Positions 52,610 to 60,737 of a stretch of DNA of 64,000 nucleotides are shown here, in pieces (position 1 is the first letter of the stretch; each line of letters opens with the position of its first letter). Source of the DNA: Rhodococcus wratislaviensis (GTDB taxonomy: Bacteria; Actinomycetota; Actinomycetes; Mycobacteriales; Mycobacteriaceae); the NCBI RefSeq assembly GCF_900455735.1, contig NZ_UAUI01000001.1:1325302-1389301 (forward strand). Reading direction: 5' to 3'. Made by a program: the position numbers and the translations under genes. The notes below the pieces were generated by a model. The model was not told where the DNA came from. It saw only the letters and a program-made list of their open reading frames with translations, and searched no databases.

Positions 52610-54727
52610 GTGCGTGATCCGCGATACGACATCCTTTTCGAACCGGTCAAGATCGGACCGGTCACCGCCCGCAACAGATTCTTCCAAGTCCCGCACTGCA
52701 ACGGCATGGGCTACCGCGACCCGTCCGGGGAGGCCTACATGCGACGCGTCAAGGCCGAGGGCGGCTGGGCCGTCGTCTGCACCGAGCAGGTCGAGATCCA
52801 CCCCACCTCCGACATCGGCCCGTTCATCGAACTGCGCCTGTGGGACGACCAGGACCTGCCCGCCCTGACCAGGATCTCCGAGAAGATTCACGAGGGCGGC
52901 TCCCTCGCCGGCATCGAACTCGCCCACAACGGCCTGAACAGTCCCAACCTGATCAGCCGCGAGACCCCGCTCGGCCCGCAGAATCTGCCCGTCGTCTCCT
53001 GGAACTACGACCCCGTCCAGGCCAGGGCGATGACCAAGTCGGACATCGCCGACCTCCGGCACTGGCACAAGGAGGCGGTGCGCCGGTCGCTGAAGGCCGA
53101 ATACGACATCGTCTACGTGTACGCCGGGCACGCGATCGGCGGCCTGCACCACTTCCTGTCCCGCCGCTACAACAACCGGACGGACGAGTACGGCGGCAGC
53201 CTGACCAACCGGGTTCGCCTGCTCCGCGAGATCCTCGAGGATTCGCGTGAGGTCGCCGACGGGAAGGCCGCAGTCGCGTGCCGCATCTCGGTCGACGAAC
53301 TCCTCGGCGACGAGGGGATCACCCGCAGCGAGATCGAGGACGTGATCGGCCTGCTCGGCGAGACGCCCGATCTGTGGGACTTCGTGCTCGGCAGCTGGGA
53401 GGACGACTCCGTCACCTCACGGTTCGGCCCGGAGGCGGAGCAGGAACCGTACGTCCGCGGACTGAAGCAGCTCACCACGAAACCCGTCGTCGGTGTCGGC
53501 CGCTTCACCTCACCCGACACGATGCTGCATCAGGTCAAGAGCGGCATCCTCGACTTCATCGGGGCCGCCCGCCCCTCGATCGCCGACCCGTTCCTCCCGC
53601 GCAAGATCGAGGAGGGGAACCTCGAGGACATCCGGGAGTGCATCGGCTGCAACATCTGCGTCTCCGGTGACTTCACGATGTCCCCGATCCGCTGCACCCA
53701 GAACCCGACGATGGGCGAGGAGTTCCGGCGCGGGTGGCACCCGGAGCGGATCAAGGTCCGCTCGACCGATTCGAACGTCCTCGTGGTCGGTGCCGGCCCC
53801 GCCGGACTCGAGGCGGCGCGTGCGCTCGGGCAACGCGGCTACAACGTCAGCCTCGCCGAGGCGAGCAGGCAACTCGGTGGTCGCGTGACCCGCGAGTCCA
53901 GACTGCCCGGCCTGTCCGCGTGGATCCGCGTGGTCGACTACCGCGAACAGCAACTTCGCAAGCTCGCCAACGTGGACGTGTTCATGGAGAGCGAGATGAC
54001 CGCCGACGACGTCATCGAGAACGACTTCCACCACGTGGTCGTCGCCACGGGCTCGCACTGGCGCCGCGACGGCGTCGGCCGCTGGCACACCCACGCCGTC
54101 CCCGTCGACGAGCACGCCGACGTCCTGACCCCCGACGACGTGATGGCCGGGCTCCGCCCCCAGGGAAACAAGGTCGTGATCTTCGACGACGACCACTACT
54201 ACCTCGGTGCGGTCGTCGCCGAACTCCTCGCCAAGGAGGGATTCGACGTCACCCTGATCACGCCGGCCGCGCACGTGTCGCAGTGGACGACGAACACCAT
54301 GGAAGTGGTCCGCATCCGCAAGCGAATCATCAAGGCCGGTGTGCACGTTCAGGTGAACCGTGCCGTCACCGCGGTCACCCCGCAGGGCGTGCGCACCGTG
54401 TGCGCGTTCACCGGCGACGAGCAGTTCGTCGACGCGGACAGCGTCGTCCTCGTCACCGCGCGGCTTCCGAAGGACGGGCTGTTCCACGAACTGCGGTCGC
54501 GCGAATCCGAATGGGCCGACGCCGACCTGCGCAGTGTCCGCGGCATCGGCGACGCCTGGGCGCCGTCCACGATCGCGGCAGCGGTCTGGTCCGGCCACCG
54601 GTACGCCGAGGAACTGGACGAACCACCCGCCCCGGGCCCGGTCGCCTTCCGACGAGAAGTCACCGGACTGTCCATCGAACCCGTCGAAACATTCTCCGTC
54701 CCCCCACTCGCCAACGCACAGAACTGA
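52610..54727 (+). CDS. Histamine dehydrogenase-like FMN/[4Fe-4S] amine dehydrogenase
   Basis: A 705-residue iron-sulfur flavoprotein of the trimethylamine dehydrogenase class that oxidises amines to aldehydes plus ammonia. The barrel domain has QVPHC (Cys30, the covalent FMN site) and NNRTDEYGGSLTNR; the cluster cysteines are C344, C347, C350 and C362 (CIGCNIC); the C-terminal FAD/ADP-type domains start at VLVVGAGPAGLEAA. Aromatic-bowl positions read Gln60, Trp263 and Asp354, the Gln/Trp/Asp set known from histamine dehydrogenase instead of Tyr/Trp/Trp. Tyr171, His174 and Asp266 match the catalytic triad. GTG 52610 has GAGGA upstream. Operon with a cupin and an ALDH. Confidence 0.82.
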   Translation: MRDPRYDILFEPVKIGPVTARNRFFQVPHCNGMGYRDPSGEAYMRRVKAEGGWAVVCTEQVEIHPTSDIGPFIELRLWDDQDLPALTRISEKIHEGGSLAGIELAHNGLNSPNLISRETPLGPQNLPVVSWNYDPVQARAMTKSDIADLRHWHKEAVRRSLKAEYDIVYVYAGHAIGGLHHFLSRRYNNRTDEYGGSLTNRVRLLREILEDSREVADGKAAVACRISVDELLGDEGITRSEIEDVIGLLGETPDLWDFVLGSWEDDSVTSRFGPEAEQEPYVRGLKQLTTKPVVGVGRFTSPDTMLHQVKSGILDFIGAARPSIADPFLPRKIEEGNLEDIRECIGCNICVSGDFTMSPIRCTQNPTMGEEFRRGWHPERIKVRSTDSNVLVVGAGPAGLEAARALGQRGYNVSLAEASRQLGGRVTRESRLPGLSAWIRVVDYREQQLRKLANVDVFMESEMTADDVIENDFHHVVVATGSHWRRDGVGRWHTHAVPVDEHADVLTPDDVMAGLRPQGNKVVIFDDDHYYLGAVVAELLAKEGFDVTLITPAAHVSQWTTNTMEVVRIRKRIIKAGVHVQVNRAVTAVTPQGVRTVCAFTGDEQFVDADSVVLVTARLPKDGLFHELRSRESEWADADLRSVRGIGDAWAPSTIAAAVWSGHRYAEELDEPPAPGPVAFRREVTGLSIEPVETFSVPPLANAQN

Positions 54728-54735
54728 GGAACACC

Positions 54736-55101
54736 ATGACCGCAGTGCACCCGATCCCGACCGACGCCCGGAACATCGCGGCGATGACACCCAGTGCGTA
54801 CGTCACCGCGGACACGCTCCAGGCGGGCGATCCGAAGGAACACGAAATGGTCCACCTGCGCAGCGGGGACGAGAAGTTCACCATCGGCTCGTGGCGCGCG
54901 GAGCCGTATCGCGAGTACATCGAGTGCTACCCGGGCGACGAATACACCCGGGTGCTGGAGGGTTCGGTGACGTTGACAGCGGACGACGGCACCTCACACA
55001 CCTTCGGACCCGGCGACGCGTTCACCCTGACCAAGGGGTGGCGCGGCGAGTACCGCGTCGACGAGCCCCTGCTCAAACAGTTCGCCATCTATGTTCCCTG
55101 A
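54736..55101 (+). CDS. Small cupin-domain protein
   Basis: A 121-residue single-cupin protein. Core motifs: GSWRAEPYREYIECYPGDEYTRVLEGSVTL (positions about 54-83, shown as the first cupin motif) and FGPGDAFTLTKGWRGEYRV. Metal-binding His are poorly conserved, resembling the EutQ/DUF861 type of cupin. ATG 54736 has GAGGA 6 nt upstream and lies 8 bp after the dehydrogenase stop. It may help the amine oxidation step, but the reaction is unknown. Confidence 0.8.
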   Translation: MTAVHPIPTDARNIAAMTPSAYVTADTLQAGDPKEHEMVHLRSGDEKFTIGSWRAEPYREYIECYPGDEYTRVLEGSVTLTADDGTSHTFGPGDAFTLTKGWRGEYRVDEPLLKQFAIYVP

Positions 55102-55136
55102 TCGCACACCACCACTTTCGAGCCCGAGGGATGACG

Positions 55137-56633
55137 ATGCCTGACCCGACCACACTCGACGACTGGACCCGGCTCGCCGCGGCGATCACGCCGCGCCGGG
55201 AGCTCTTCATCGACGGCGCGTTCCGTCCCGCCAAGTCGGACGAGACGTTCGACTCGATCAACCCGGCCACCGGTGAGCTGCTGGCACGGGTCGCGGCCGC
55301 GGACGCCCCGGACGTCGACGCCGCGGTGCGGTCTGCGCGGGAGGCGTTCGACTCGGGCGTCTGGTCGCGGAGCCCGGCGTCCCACCGCAAGCGGGTCCTG
55401 CTCCGGCTCGCCGAGCTGATCCTCGAGCACCGTCACGAGCTCGCCCTGCTCGACTCCCTCGACATGGGCAAGCTCGTGGTGGAGGCGCTGACCGTCGACG
55501 TCCCCTCGGCCGCTGAGCTTTTCAGATTCTACGGCGAGGCCCTCGACAAGATCGGCGGGGAGATCGCGCCCACCGAACCCGGGAGTCTCGCCCTCGTCTC
55601 CCGCGAACCTCTCGGGGTCGTCGGGGCGGTGGTCCCGTGGAACTTCCCACTCGACCTCGCCGTGTGGAAGCTGGCGCCTGCCCTCGCAGCGGGCAACAGC
55701 GTCGTCCTCAAACCCGCCGAGCAGGCCCCGCTGTCGGTGCTGCGACTAGCCGAACTCGCCACCGAGGCGGGGCTGCCCGACGGAGTACTGAGCGTCGTCC
55801 CGGGGCTCGGCGCCACCGCCGGGGCGGCGCTGGGCCTGCATCCGGACGTCGACGTCGTCGCCTTCACCGGCTCGACCGCGACCGGGAAGCGGTTCCTCCG
55901 GTACGCGGCGGACTCGAATCTGAAGCAGGTCTGGCTCGAATGCGGAGGCAAGAGCCCCAACCTGGTCTTCGCGGACGCCGATCTCGGCGAAGCGGTGGAG
56001 AAGGCGGTCTTCGGCGCGTTCTACAACCAGGGCGCGGTGTGCTCGGCCAACTCCCGGTTGCTGGTCGAGGCGTCGGTGGCCGAACAGGTGACCGAGGCCC
56101 TCGTCCGCAGGGCGTCGTCGATCCGCCCCGGCAATCCGCTCGATCCCGCGTCGACGCTGGGCGCGATCGTCGACGAGAACCACGCTCGCACCGTCGCGGG
56201 GTTCATCGACCGGGCCCGGCCCGACGGCCGTGTGCTGCTGGGCGGCAACAGGACCACCGTCGACGGCCGGGGATCCTTCGTCGAACCGACGATCTTCGCG
56301 GACGTCGCACCGACGGCCGAGGTGGTGACCCAGGAGGTGTTCGGACCGGTCCTCACCGTCCAGACGTTCACCGACGAGGCCGAGGCCGTCCGGATGGGCA
56401 ACGACAGCATCTACGGTCTGGCCGCCTCGGTGTGGACCGAGAACCTGAACCGGGCCCACCGCGTCTCGTCGGCGCTGCGAGCGGGAACCGTCTCCGTCAA
56501 CACCGTCGACGCCATCAGCGCGCAGACCCCGTTCGGCGGATTCAAACAGTCCGGGTTCGGCCGCGACCTCTCCCTGCACGCGATGGACAAGTACACCGGG
56601 CTCAAGACAACCTGGATCCGGCTGCGGCAGTGA
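55137..56633 (+). CDS. Aldehyde dehydrogenase (PuuC-like)
   Basis: A 498-residue ALDH. Seen: FIDGAFRPAKSDETFDSINP, VVPWNFPLDLAVWKLAPALA, FTGSTATGKRFL, base Glu in LECGGKSPNL, nucleophile Cys in NQGAVCSANSRL, and PFGGFKQSGFGRD. It resembles PuuC/aminoaldehyde dehydrogenases. ATG 55137 is preferred over 55131 because GAGGG lies 6 nt upstream of the former. It would oxidise the aldehyde produced by the amine dehydrogenase, for example imidazole acetaldehyde to imidazoleacetate if the amine is histamine. Confidence 0.9.
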   Translation: MPDPTTLDDWTRLAAAITPRRELFIDGAFRPAKSDETFDSINPATGELLARVAAADAPDVDAAVRSAREAFDSGVWSRSPASHRKRVLLRLAELILEHRHELALLDSLDMGKLVVEALTVDVPSAAELFRFYGEALDKIGGEIAPTEPGSLALVSREPLGVVGAVVPWNFPLDLAVWKLAPALAAGNSVVLKPAEQAPLSVLRLAELATEAGLPDGVLSVVPGLGATAGAALGLHPDVDVVAFTGSTATGKRFLRYAADSNLKQVWLECGGKSPNLVFADADLGEAVEKAVFGAFYNQGAVCSANSRLLVEASVAEQVTEALVRRASSIRPGNPLDPASTLGAIVDENHARTVAGFIDRARPDGRVLLGGNRTTVDGRGSFVEPTIFADVAPTAEVVTQEVFGPVLTVQTFTDEAEAVRMGNDSIYGLAASVWTENLNRAHRVSSALRAGTVSVNTVDAISAQTPFGGFKQSGFGRDLSLHAMDKYTGLKTTWIRLRQ

Positions 56634-56668
56634 GGGTCACGACACCGAGCTCACCCCCCGACCTCGGT

Positions 56669-56719
56669 GGGCGAATGTACCCCTCGGCGCTGCCGAGGCG
56701 CCCGCGGGTACATTCGCCC
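56669..56719. repeat. Nested palindrome (copy E, different sequence class)
   Basis: GGGCGAATGTACCC (56669-56682) and GGGTACATTCGCCC (56706-56719) are exact complements enclosing a second hairpin CCTCGGC/GCCGAGG (56682-56698). It lies 35 bp after the ALDH stop in a 209-bp gap and likely terminates that operon. It is unrelated in sequence to copies A-D. Confidence 0.8.
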
Positions 56720-56842
56720 CGAAACGTGGCACCCCACGTCAGCCCGTCGAGACGTTAAGCTGGCGCCATGTTTGCCCTCGTCCCCTCGGAACCCGATCCT
56801 CGATTGCGTTGTCTCCCAGCACTTCACGGCCACACCTCCACG

Positions 56843-57331
56843 ATGCCGTCGATCACCGTACGCAGACTCGACACGAGTGACTGGGGGTCGGTGCTCCGGA
56901 TCTATGCGGAGGGCATCGCGACACGACGGGCGACGTTCGACACGCAGACCCCGACGCGGCCGGAACTGGACGCACGCTGGCTGGACGAACACCGGTGGGT
57001 GGCCGAGGTGGACGGGACGATCGCCGGATGGGCGGCCCTGTCCCCCGCGTCCTCCCGGCGCTGCTTCCGCGGGGTGGCCGAGAACTCCGTGTACACGGCC
57101 AGAGAGTTCCGCGGGGCGGGCGTCGGGACCGCGCTGATGCAGCGGCTCATCGACGAGGCCGACTTCTCGGGCATCTGGACGCTCCAGGCGTCGGTGCTGG
57201 CGGTGAACACCGGGTCCATCGCCCTGCACCACGCAGTCGGCTACCGGACCGTCGGGGTCCGGGAGCGGCTCGCGCAGATCGACGGCGTCTGGCACGACAG
57301 CGTCCTGCTCGAGCGGCGCCGGGAGACCTGA
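56843..57331 (+). CDS. GNAT acetyltransferase, phosphinothricin-acetyltransferase-like
   Basis: A 162-residue GNAT protein of the Pat/YncA type. Motifs: ITVRRLDTSDWGSVLRIYAE, the acetyl-CoA loop FRGAGVGTAL, and LQASVLAVNTGSIALHHAVG with VGVRERLAQIDGVWHDSVLL, which are classical for Pat/MddA proteins that acetylate methionine sulfone, sulfoximine or phosphinothricin. ATG 56843 gives the usual length; an earlier ATG at 56768 adds an unrelated leader. Confidence 0.85.
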   Translation: MPSITVRRLDTSDWGSVLRIYAEGIATRRATFDTQTPTRPELDARWLDEHRWVAEVDGTIAGWAALSPASSRRCFRGVAENSVYTAREFRGAGVGTALMQRLIDEADFSGIWTLQASVLAVNTGSIALHHAVGYRTVGVRERLAQIDGVWHDSVLLERRRET

Positions 57332-57362
57332 CACCGCGACCACCCGGGGATACCGTGGAGGA

Positions 57363-58349
57363 ATGCTCCCCGTGATCGATCTCGCCGAACTGGACACCCC
57401 GGCCGGTCGGGAACGGCTGCGGGAGATCACCCATCACGTCGGGTTCTTCTACCTCGACGGCCACGGTGTGGACCGGGAGCTGCTCGATCGGGTGTTCACC
57501 GTCGCGCGGGAGTTCTTCGCCCTGCCCGACGACGCCAAGCAGTCGATCGCGATGCTGAACAGCCCCCATTTCCGTGGCTACAACCGGGTGGGCGGCGAAC
57601 TGACCAACGGCGAGACCGACTGGCGGGAACAGATCGACATCGGTCCCGAACGGCAGCCGATCCCCGGCGCCGCCGACTACCTGCGGCTGCAGGGTCCCAA
57701 TCAATGGCCCGCCGATCTCCCCGACCTCGAGAAGACGATCGAGGCCCTGGACGCCGCGCTCGCGGACGTCGGGATGCGACTGCTGCGGAATTGGGCCGCG
57801 TCGCTCGACGCCGACCCGGCGATCTTCGACGACGCCTTCGCGCACGCCCCCGCCACGCTGATCAAGGTCGTCCGCTATCCGGAACGGCCGAGCGCCGACC
57901 ACACCGGCGAGCAAGGGGTCGGTGCCCACAAGGATTCGGGCGTGCTGACGATGCTGCTCCTCGAACCGGGGTCGTCGGGACTGCAGGTGGAAACCGAGGA
58001 CGGCAACTGGATCGACGCACCGGCCCGCGCCGGCTCGTTCGTCGTCAACATCGGTGAACTCCTCGAAGTCGCGACCGGCGGATATCTGCGGGCCACCCGG
58101 CACCGGGTGCTCACGCCCGCCGGTGCGCCCGAGCGGCTGTCGGTGCCGTACTTCCTCAATCCCGCTCTCGACGCCACGGTCCCGACCATCGAGCTGCCGC
58201 CACACCTGGCCGAACGTGCCCGCGGCATCGAACTCGATCCGGCGAATCCGCTCTATCGCACGTATGGCGAGAACGCGTGGAAGAGCCGCACCCGCGCGCA
58301 CCCCGACGTCTACGCGCGCTGGTATCCGGGCGAGGCGGAACCGGAGTAA
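57363..58349 (+). CDS. Isopenicillin-N-synthase-like Fe(II) dioxygenase
   Basis: A 328-residue non-haem iron oxygenase of the 2-oxoglutarate/IPNS family. The iron ligands are in GAHKDSGVLT (H-x-D) and ATRHRVLTP (His); the 2-oxoglutarate-type Arg-x-Ser is in RLSVPYF. N-terminal DIOX_N domain (LPVIDLAELDTP, GFFYLDGHGV). Such proteins oxidise small metabolites; the substrate is unknown. It follows the GNAT gene by 31 bp and may be co-transcribed. Confidence 0.88.
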   Translation: MLPVIDLAELDTPAGRERLREITHHVGFFYLDGHGVDRELLDRVFTVAREFFALPDDAKQSIAMLNSPHFRGYNRVGGELTNGETDWREQIDIGPERQPIPGAADYLRLQGPNQWPADLPDLEKTIEALDAALADVGMRLLRNWAASLDADPAIFDDAFAHAPATLIKVVRYPERPSADHTGEQGVGAHKDSGVLTMLLLEPGSSGLQVETEDGNWIDAPARAGSFVVNIGELLEVATGGYLRATRHRVLTPAGAPERLSVPYFLNPALDATVPTIELPPHLAERARGIELDPANPLYRTYGENAWKSRTRAHPDVYARWYPGEAEPE

Positions 58350-58539
58350 ACGCCCTCCGCCACCGGGAGTATTGTTCGCGCAGTGTTGTTCCTGACCTCT
58401 CGGCGCTACGTCGACCTCCGCCTTCAGGCGAGCGCAATCTGTCCGCGCTCGCGCTGACGCACCTCTCCACTCAGGACTCTCTCTCGCCGTATCCGCCCCA
58501 CCGGGCGACGTTCCGCGGCCCCATGCGAAAGGCACACCC

Positions 58540-59919
58540 ATGCCCAGTCCCGCGCTGTCCACGCGCGCCGAGACCACCTCTCGACGCCGACTACCCCAGT
58601 GGGCCACCTCGTTCGGCCCCCAGATCGTCACCGGACTCGTCGTCGGCGTCATCCTCGGACTCGTCGCCCGCGCCATGCCCGTCGCCGCCGACGGCAACGA
58701 GAACTGGCTCGTCGGAACCGTCCACACCATCGGCTCCAGCTACGTGAAACTGCTGACCGTCGCGGTGATCCCGCTGGTGTTCACGGCCATCGTCAGTTCG
58801 ATCGCCAACCTGCGCGAGGTGGCCAACGCCGCGCGCCTCGCCGTGCAGACGCTGCTGTGGTTCGCGATCACCGCGTTCATCGCCGTCGTCATCGGGATCG
58901 TCATCGGACTCGTCACGCAGCCCGGATCACACACGACCGTCACCGGCACCGGTAAGGAACCGGCCACCACCGGCTCCTGGTGGGCGTTCGTCACCGGCCT
59001 CGTGCCCAGCAACTTCCTCGGCCTGAACGCGAAGACCACCCTCACCGAGGGCGCCGCCAGCACGTCGCTGAGCTTCAACGTGCTGCAGCTGCTCGTCGTC
59101 GCGGCCGCGATCGGCATCGCCGCACTCAAGGTCGGGGCCAAGGCCGAACCGTTCCTGCAGTTCAACGCGTCGCTGCTCGCGATCGTGCAGAAGGTGCTGT
59201 GGTGGATCATCCGCCTCGCACCGATCGGGACCGCCGCGCTGATCGCGAACGCCGTCGCCACCTACGGCTGGGACGCCATCGGTTCGCTGGGCTGGTTCAC
59301 CGCCGCCGTCTACATCGGACTGGCCATCGTGTTCCTCGTCGTCTATCCCGTGCTGATCCGCGCGCACGGGCTGTCGGTGCGCGCCTTCTACTCCGGCGTG
59401 TGGCCTGCCACGCAGCTGGGCTTCGTGTCCCGTTCGTCGATCGGCACCCTGCCCCTCACCGAGCGGGTCACCGAACGCAATCTCGGTGTCCCCCGCGAGT
59501 ACGCGTCGTTCGCGGTGCCGCTCGGGTCGACCACCAAGATGGACGGCTGCGCTGCCGTCTACCCCGCGATCGCCGCGATCTTCGTCGCCGAATTCTACGG
59601 TGTGCCTTTGTCGTTCACCGACTACCTGCTGATCATCGTCGTCTCGGTGATCGGGTCCGCGGCCACCGCGGGCACCACTGGCGCCACGGTCATGCTGACG
59701 CTCACGCTGTCGACGCTGGGACTGCCGCTCGCCGGTGTGGGGCTGCTGCTCGCCGTCGAACCGATCGTCGACATGGGCCGCACCGCGGTCAACGTCACCG
59801 GCCAGGCCCTCGTCCCGACGATCGTCGCGAAGCGGGAAGGCATCCTCGACGAGTCCCGCTACAACGCGGAGCGGACCGGCGACCCGTTCGAGGACGACGA
59901 GGCGGTCGCAGCGGCGTAG
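58540..59919 (+). CDS. DAACS-family dicarboxylate/amino acid:cation symporter
   Basis: A 459-residue symporter with about eight helices and two re-entrant loops. Signature serines SRSSIGTLP and the loop PLGSTTKMDGCAAVYPAI. The usual NMDGT motif reads KMDGC, and GCAAVYPA recalls the cystine-transporter (TcyP-like) branch more than DctA. A 190-bp leader precedes ATG 58540; AAAGG lies 7 nt upstream. Substrate: dicarboxylate, acidic amino acid or cystine. A perfect hairpin lies 12 bp after the stop. Confidence 0.85.
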   Translation: MPSPALSTRAETTSRRRLPQWATSFGPQIVTGLVVGVILGLVARAMPVAADGNENWLVGTVHTIGSSYVKLLTVAVIPLVFTAIVSSIANLREVANAARLAVQTLLWFAITAFIAVVIGIVIGLVTQPGSHTTVTGTGKEPATTGSWWAFVTGLVPSNFLGLNAKTTLTEGAASTSLSFNVLQLLVVAAAIGIAALKVGAKAEPFLQFNASLLAIVQKVLWWIIRLAPIGTAALIANAVATYGWDAIGSLGWFTAAVYIGLAIVFLVVYPVLIRAHGLSVRAFYSGVWPATQLGFVSRSSIGTLPLTERVTERNLGVPREYASFAVPLGSTTKMDGCAAVYPAIAAIFVAEFYGVPLSFTDYLLIIVVSVIGSAATAGTTGATVMLTLTLSTLGLPLAGVGLLLAVEPIVDMGRTAVNVTGQALVPTIVAKREGILDESRYNAERTGDPFEDDEAVAAA

Positions 59920-59930
59920 CGAAATGCTCG

Positions 59931-59962
59931 ACGAGAGCCTTCCCCGCGTGGAAGGCTCTCGT
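59931..59962. terminator. Hairpin covering the ribosome site of the next gene
   Basis: ACGAGAGCCTTCC and GGAAGGCTCTCGT form a perfect 13-bp stem with a 6-nt loop. The right arm includes GGAAGG, the ribosome site of the Ddn-like gene, and ends 1 bp before its ATG. It can terminate the symporter transcript or hide the downstream ribosome site. Confidence 0.7.
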
Positions 59963-59963
59963 C

Positions 59964-60359
59964 ATGGCCGACATCGACGCGATCAAACGACGGATCGTCA
60001 TGCAATTCCAGCGGCACGTCGCCAACCCGCTCTCCCGGCGACTGTCGAGCCAGACGCTCCTCGAGACCACCGGCCGCGTGAGCGGACAGCCCCGCGTCAC
60101 ACCCATCGGAGGCCGGCGGACGGGCACCGAGTTCTGGCTGGTGTCCGAGTTCGGTGAGCGGTCGAATTACATCCGCAACATCCGTGCGAACGACGCCGTT
60201 CGCCTGCGGATCCACGGTAGGTGGCACGCGGGAACCGCCACGCTGCTCCCCGACGACGACGCCCGCGCCCGGCTGGCGGAGCTTCCCCGGATGAACAGCC
60301 TCGCCGTCCGGGCCGTCGGCACCGACCTGCTGACCGTCCGCATCGATCTCACCGACTGA
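59964..60359 (+). CDS. Ddn-like deazaflavin-dependent oxidoreductase
   Basis: A 131-residue nitroreductase-like protein of the F420-binding Ddn family: LLETTGRVSGQPRVTPIGGR and GTEFWLVSEFGERSNYIRNI are characteristic, as is AVRLRIHGRWHAGTA. The family reduces quinones or other substrates with F420H2, a cofactor of mycobacteria and rhodococci. ATG 59964 is the first after a GGAAGG site that lies inside a hairpin. Confidence 0.85.
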   Translation: MADIDAIKRRIVMQFQRHVANPLSRRLSSQTLLETTGRVSGQPRVTPIGGRRTGTEFWLVSEFGERSNYIRNIRANDAVRLRIHGRWHAGTATLLPDDDARARLAELPRMNSLAVRAVGTDLLTVRIDLTD

Positions 60360-60737
60360 GATCCGCCCCGCAGATGCCCACCGAATAGTCATCCGCACCC
60401 CGCATCAGGGTCGGCATCTGACCAGAGTCCGTGCATCTGCATACCCGCACCAGCGGCCTGGCCAGGTGTGATGTTCGCAACTCGGCGTTCGGCTGCACGC
60501 CCGGCGCGGATTTGCTACCGCTCGTCGGCTGCGAATCGAGCAGCTTGCAGTAAAGACTTAGCCTCGGCTAATCTGCGATTTCGCGCGGACCTGCGAAGGT
60601 TCCGCACCTCAGACAACGACGTCTGCCTCACCGGCGTATCGGTTCGGGGCCGGTTCTCTGCCGTGATCCTCTCGCCGACGCCACCCGTGCGCCCAGCACG
60701 GCCCCACATTCGGCGAGTATCGCGAGGAGACAGTCGG
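60360..60737. other. 378-bp intergenic region before gltB
   Basis: Contains CAGATGCC (60371-60378) and GGCATCTG (60413-60420) as an 8-bp inverted repeat, possibly terminating the Ddn-like gene, and the candidate gltB promoter at 60545-60574. I see no convincing reading frame, RNA or riboswitch in the rest. Confidence 0.6.
60545..60574 (+). promoter_or_regulatory. Candidate gltB promoter
   Basis: TTGCAG (-35, 60545-60550), an 18-bp spacer, and TAATCT (-10, 60569-60574). It would start transcription near 60581, leaving a 5' leader of about 155 nt before the gltB start. Confidence 0.4.

Noticed and set aside
52610..54727. Trimethylamine or dimethylamine dehydrogenase
   Set aside because: Gln60 and Asp354 replace the aromatic cation-binding residues expected for methylated amines, so a histamine-dehydrogenase-like call fits better. 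Not fully excluded.
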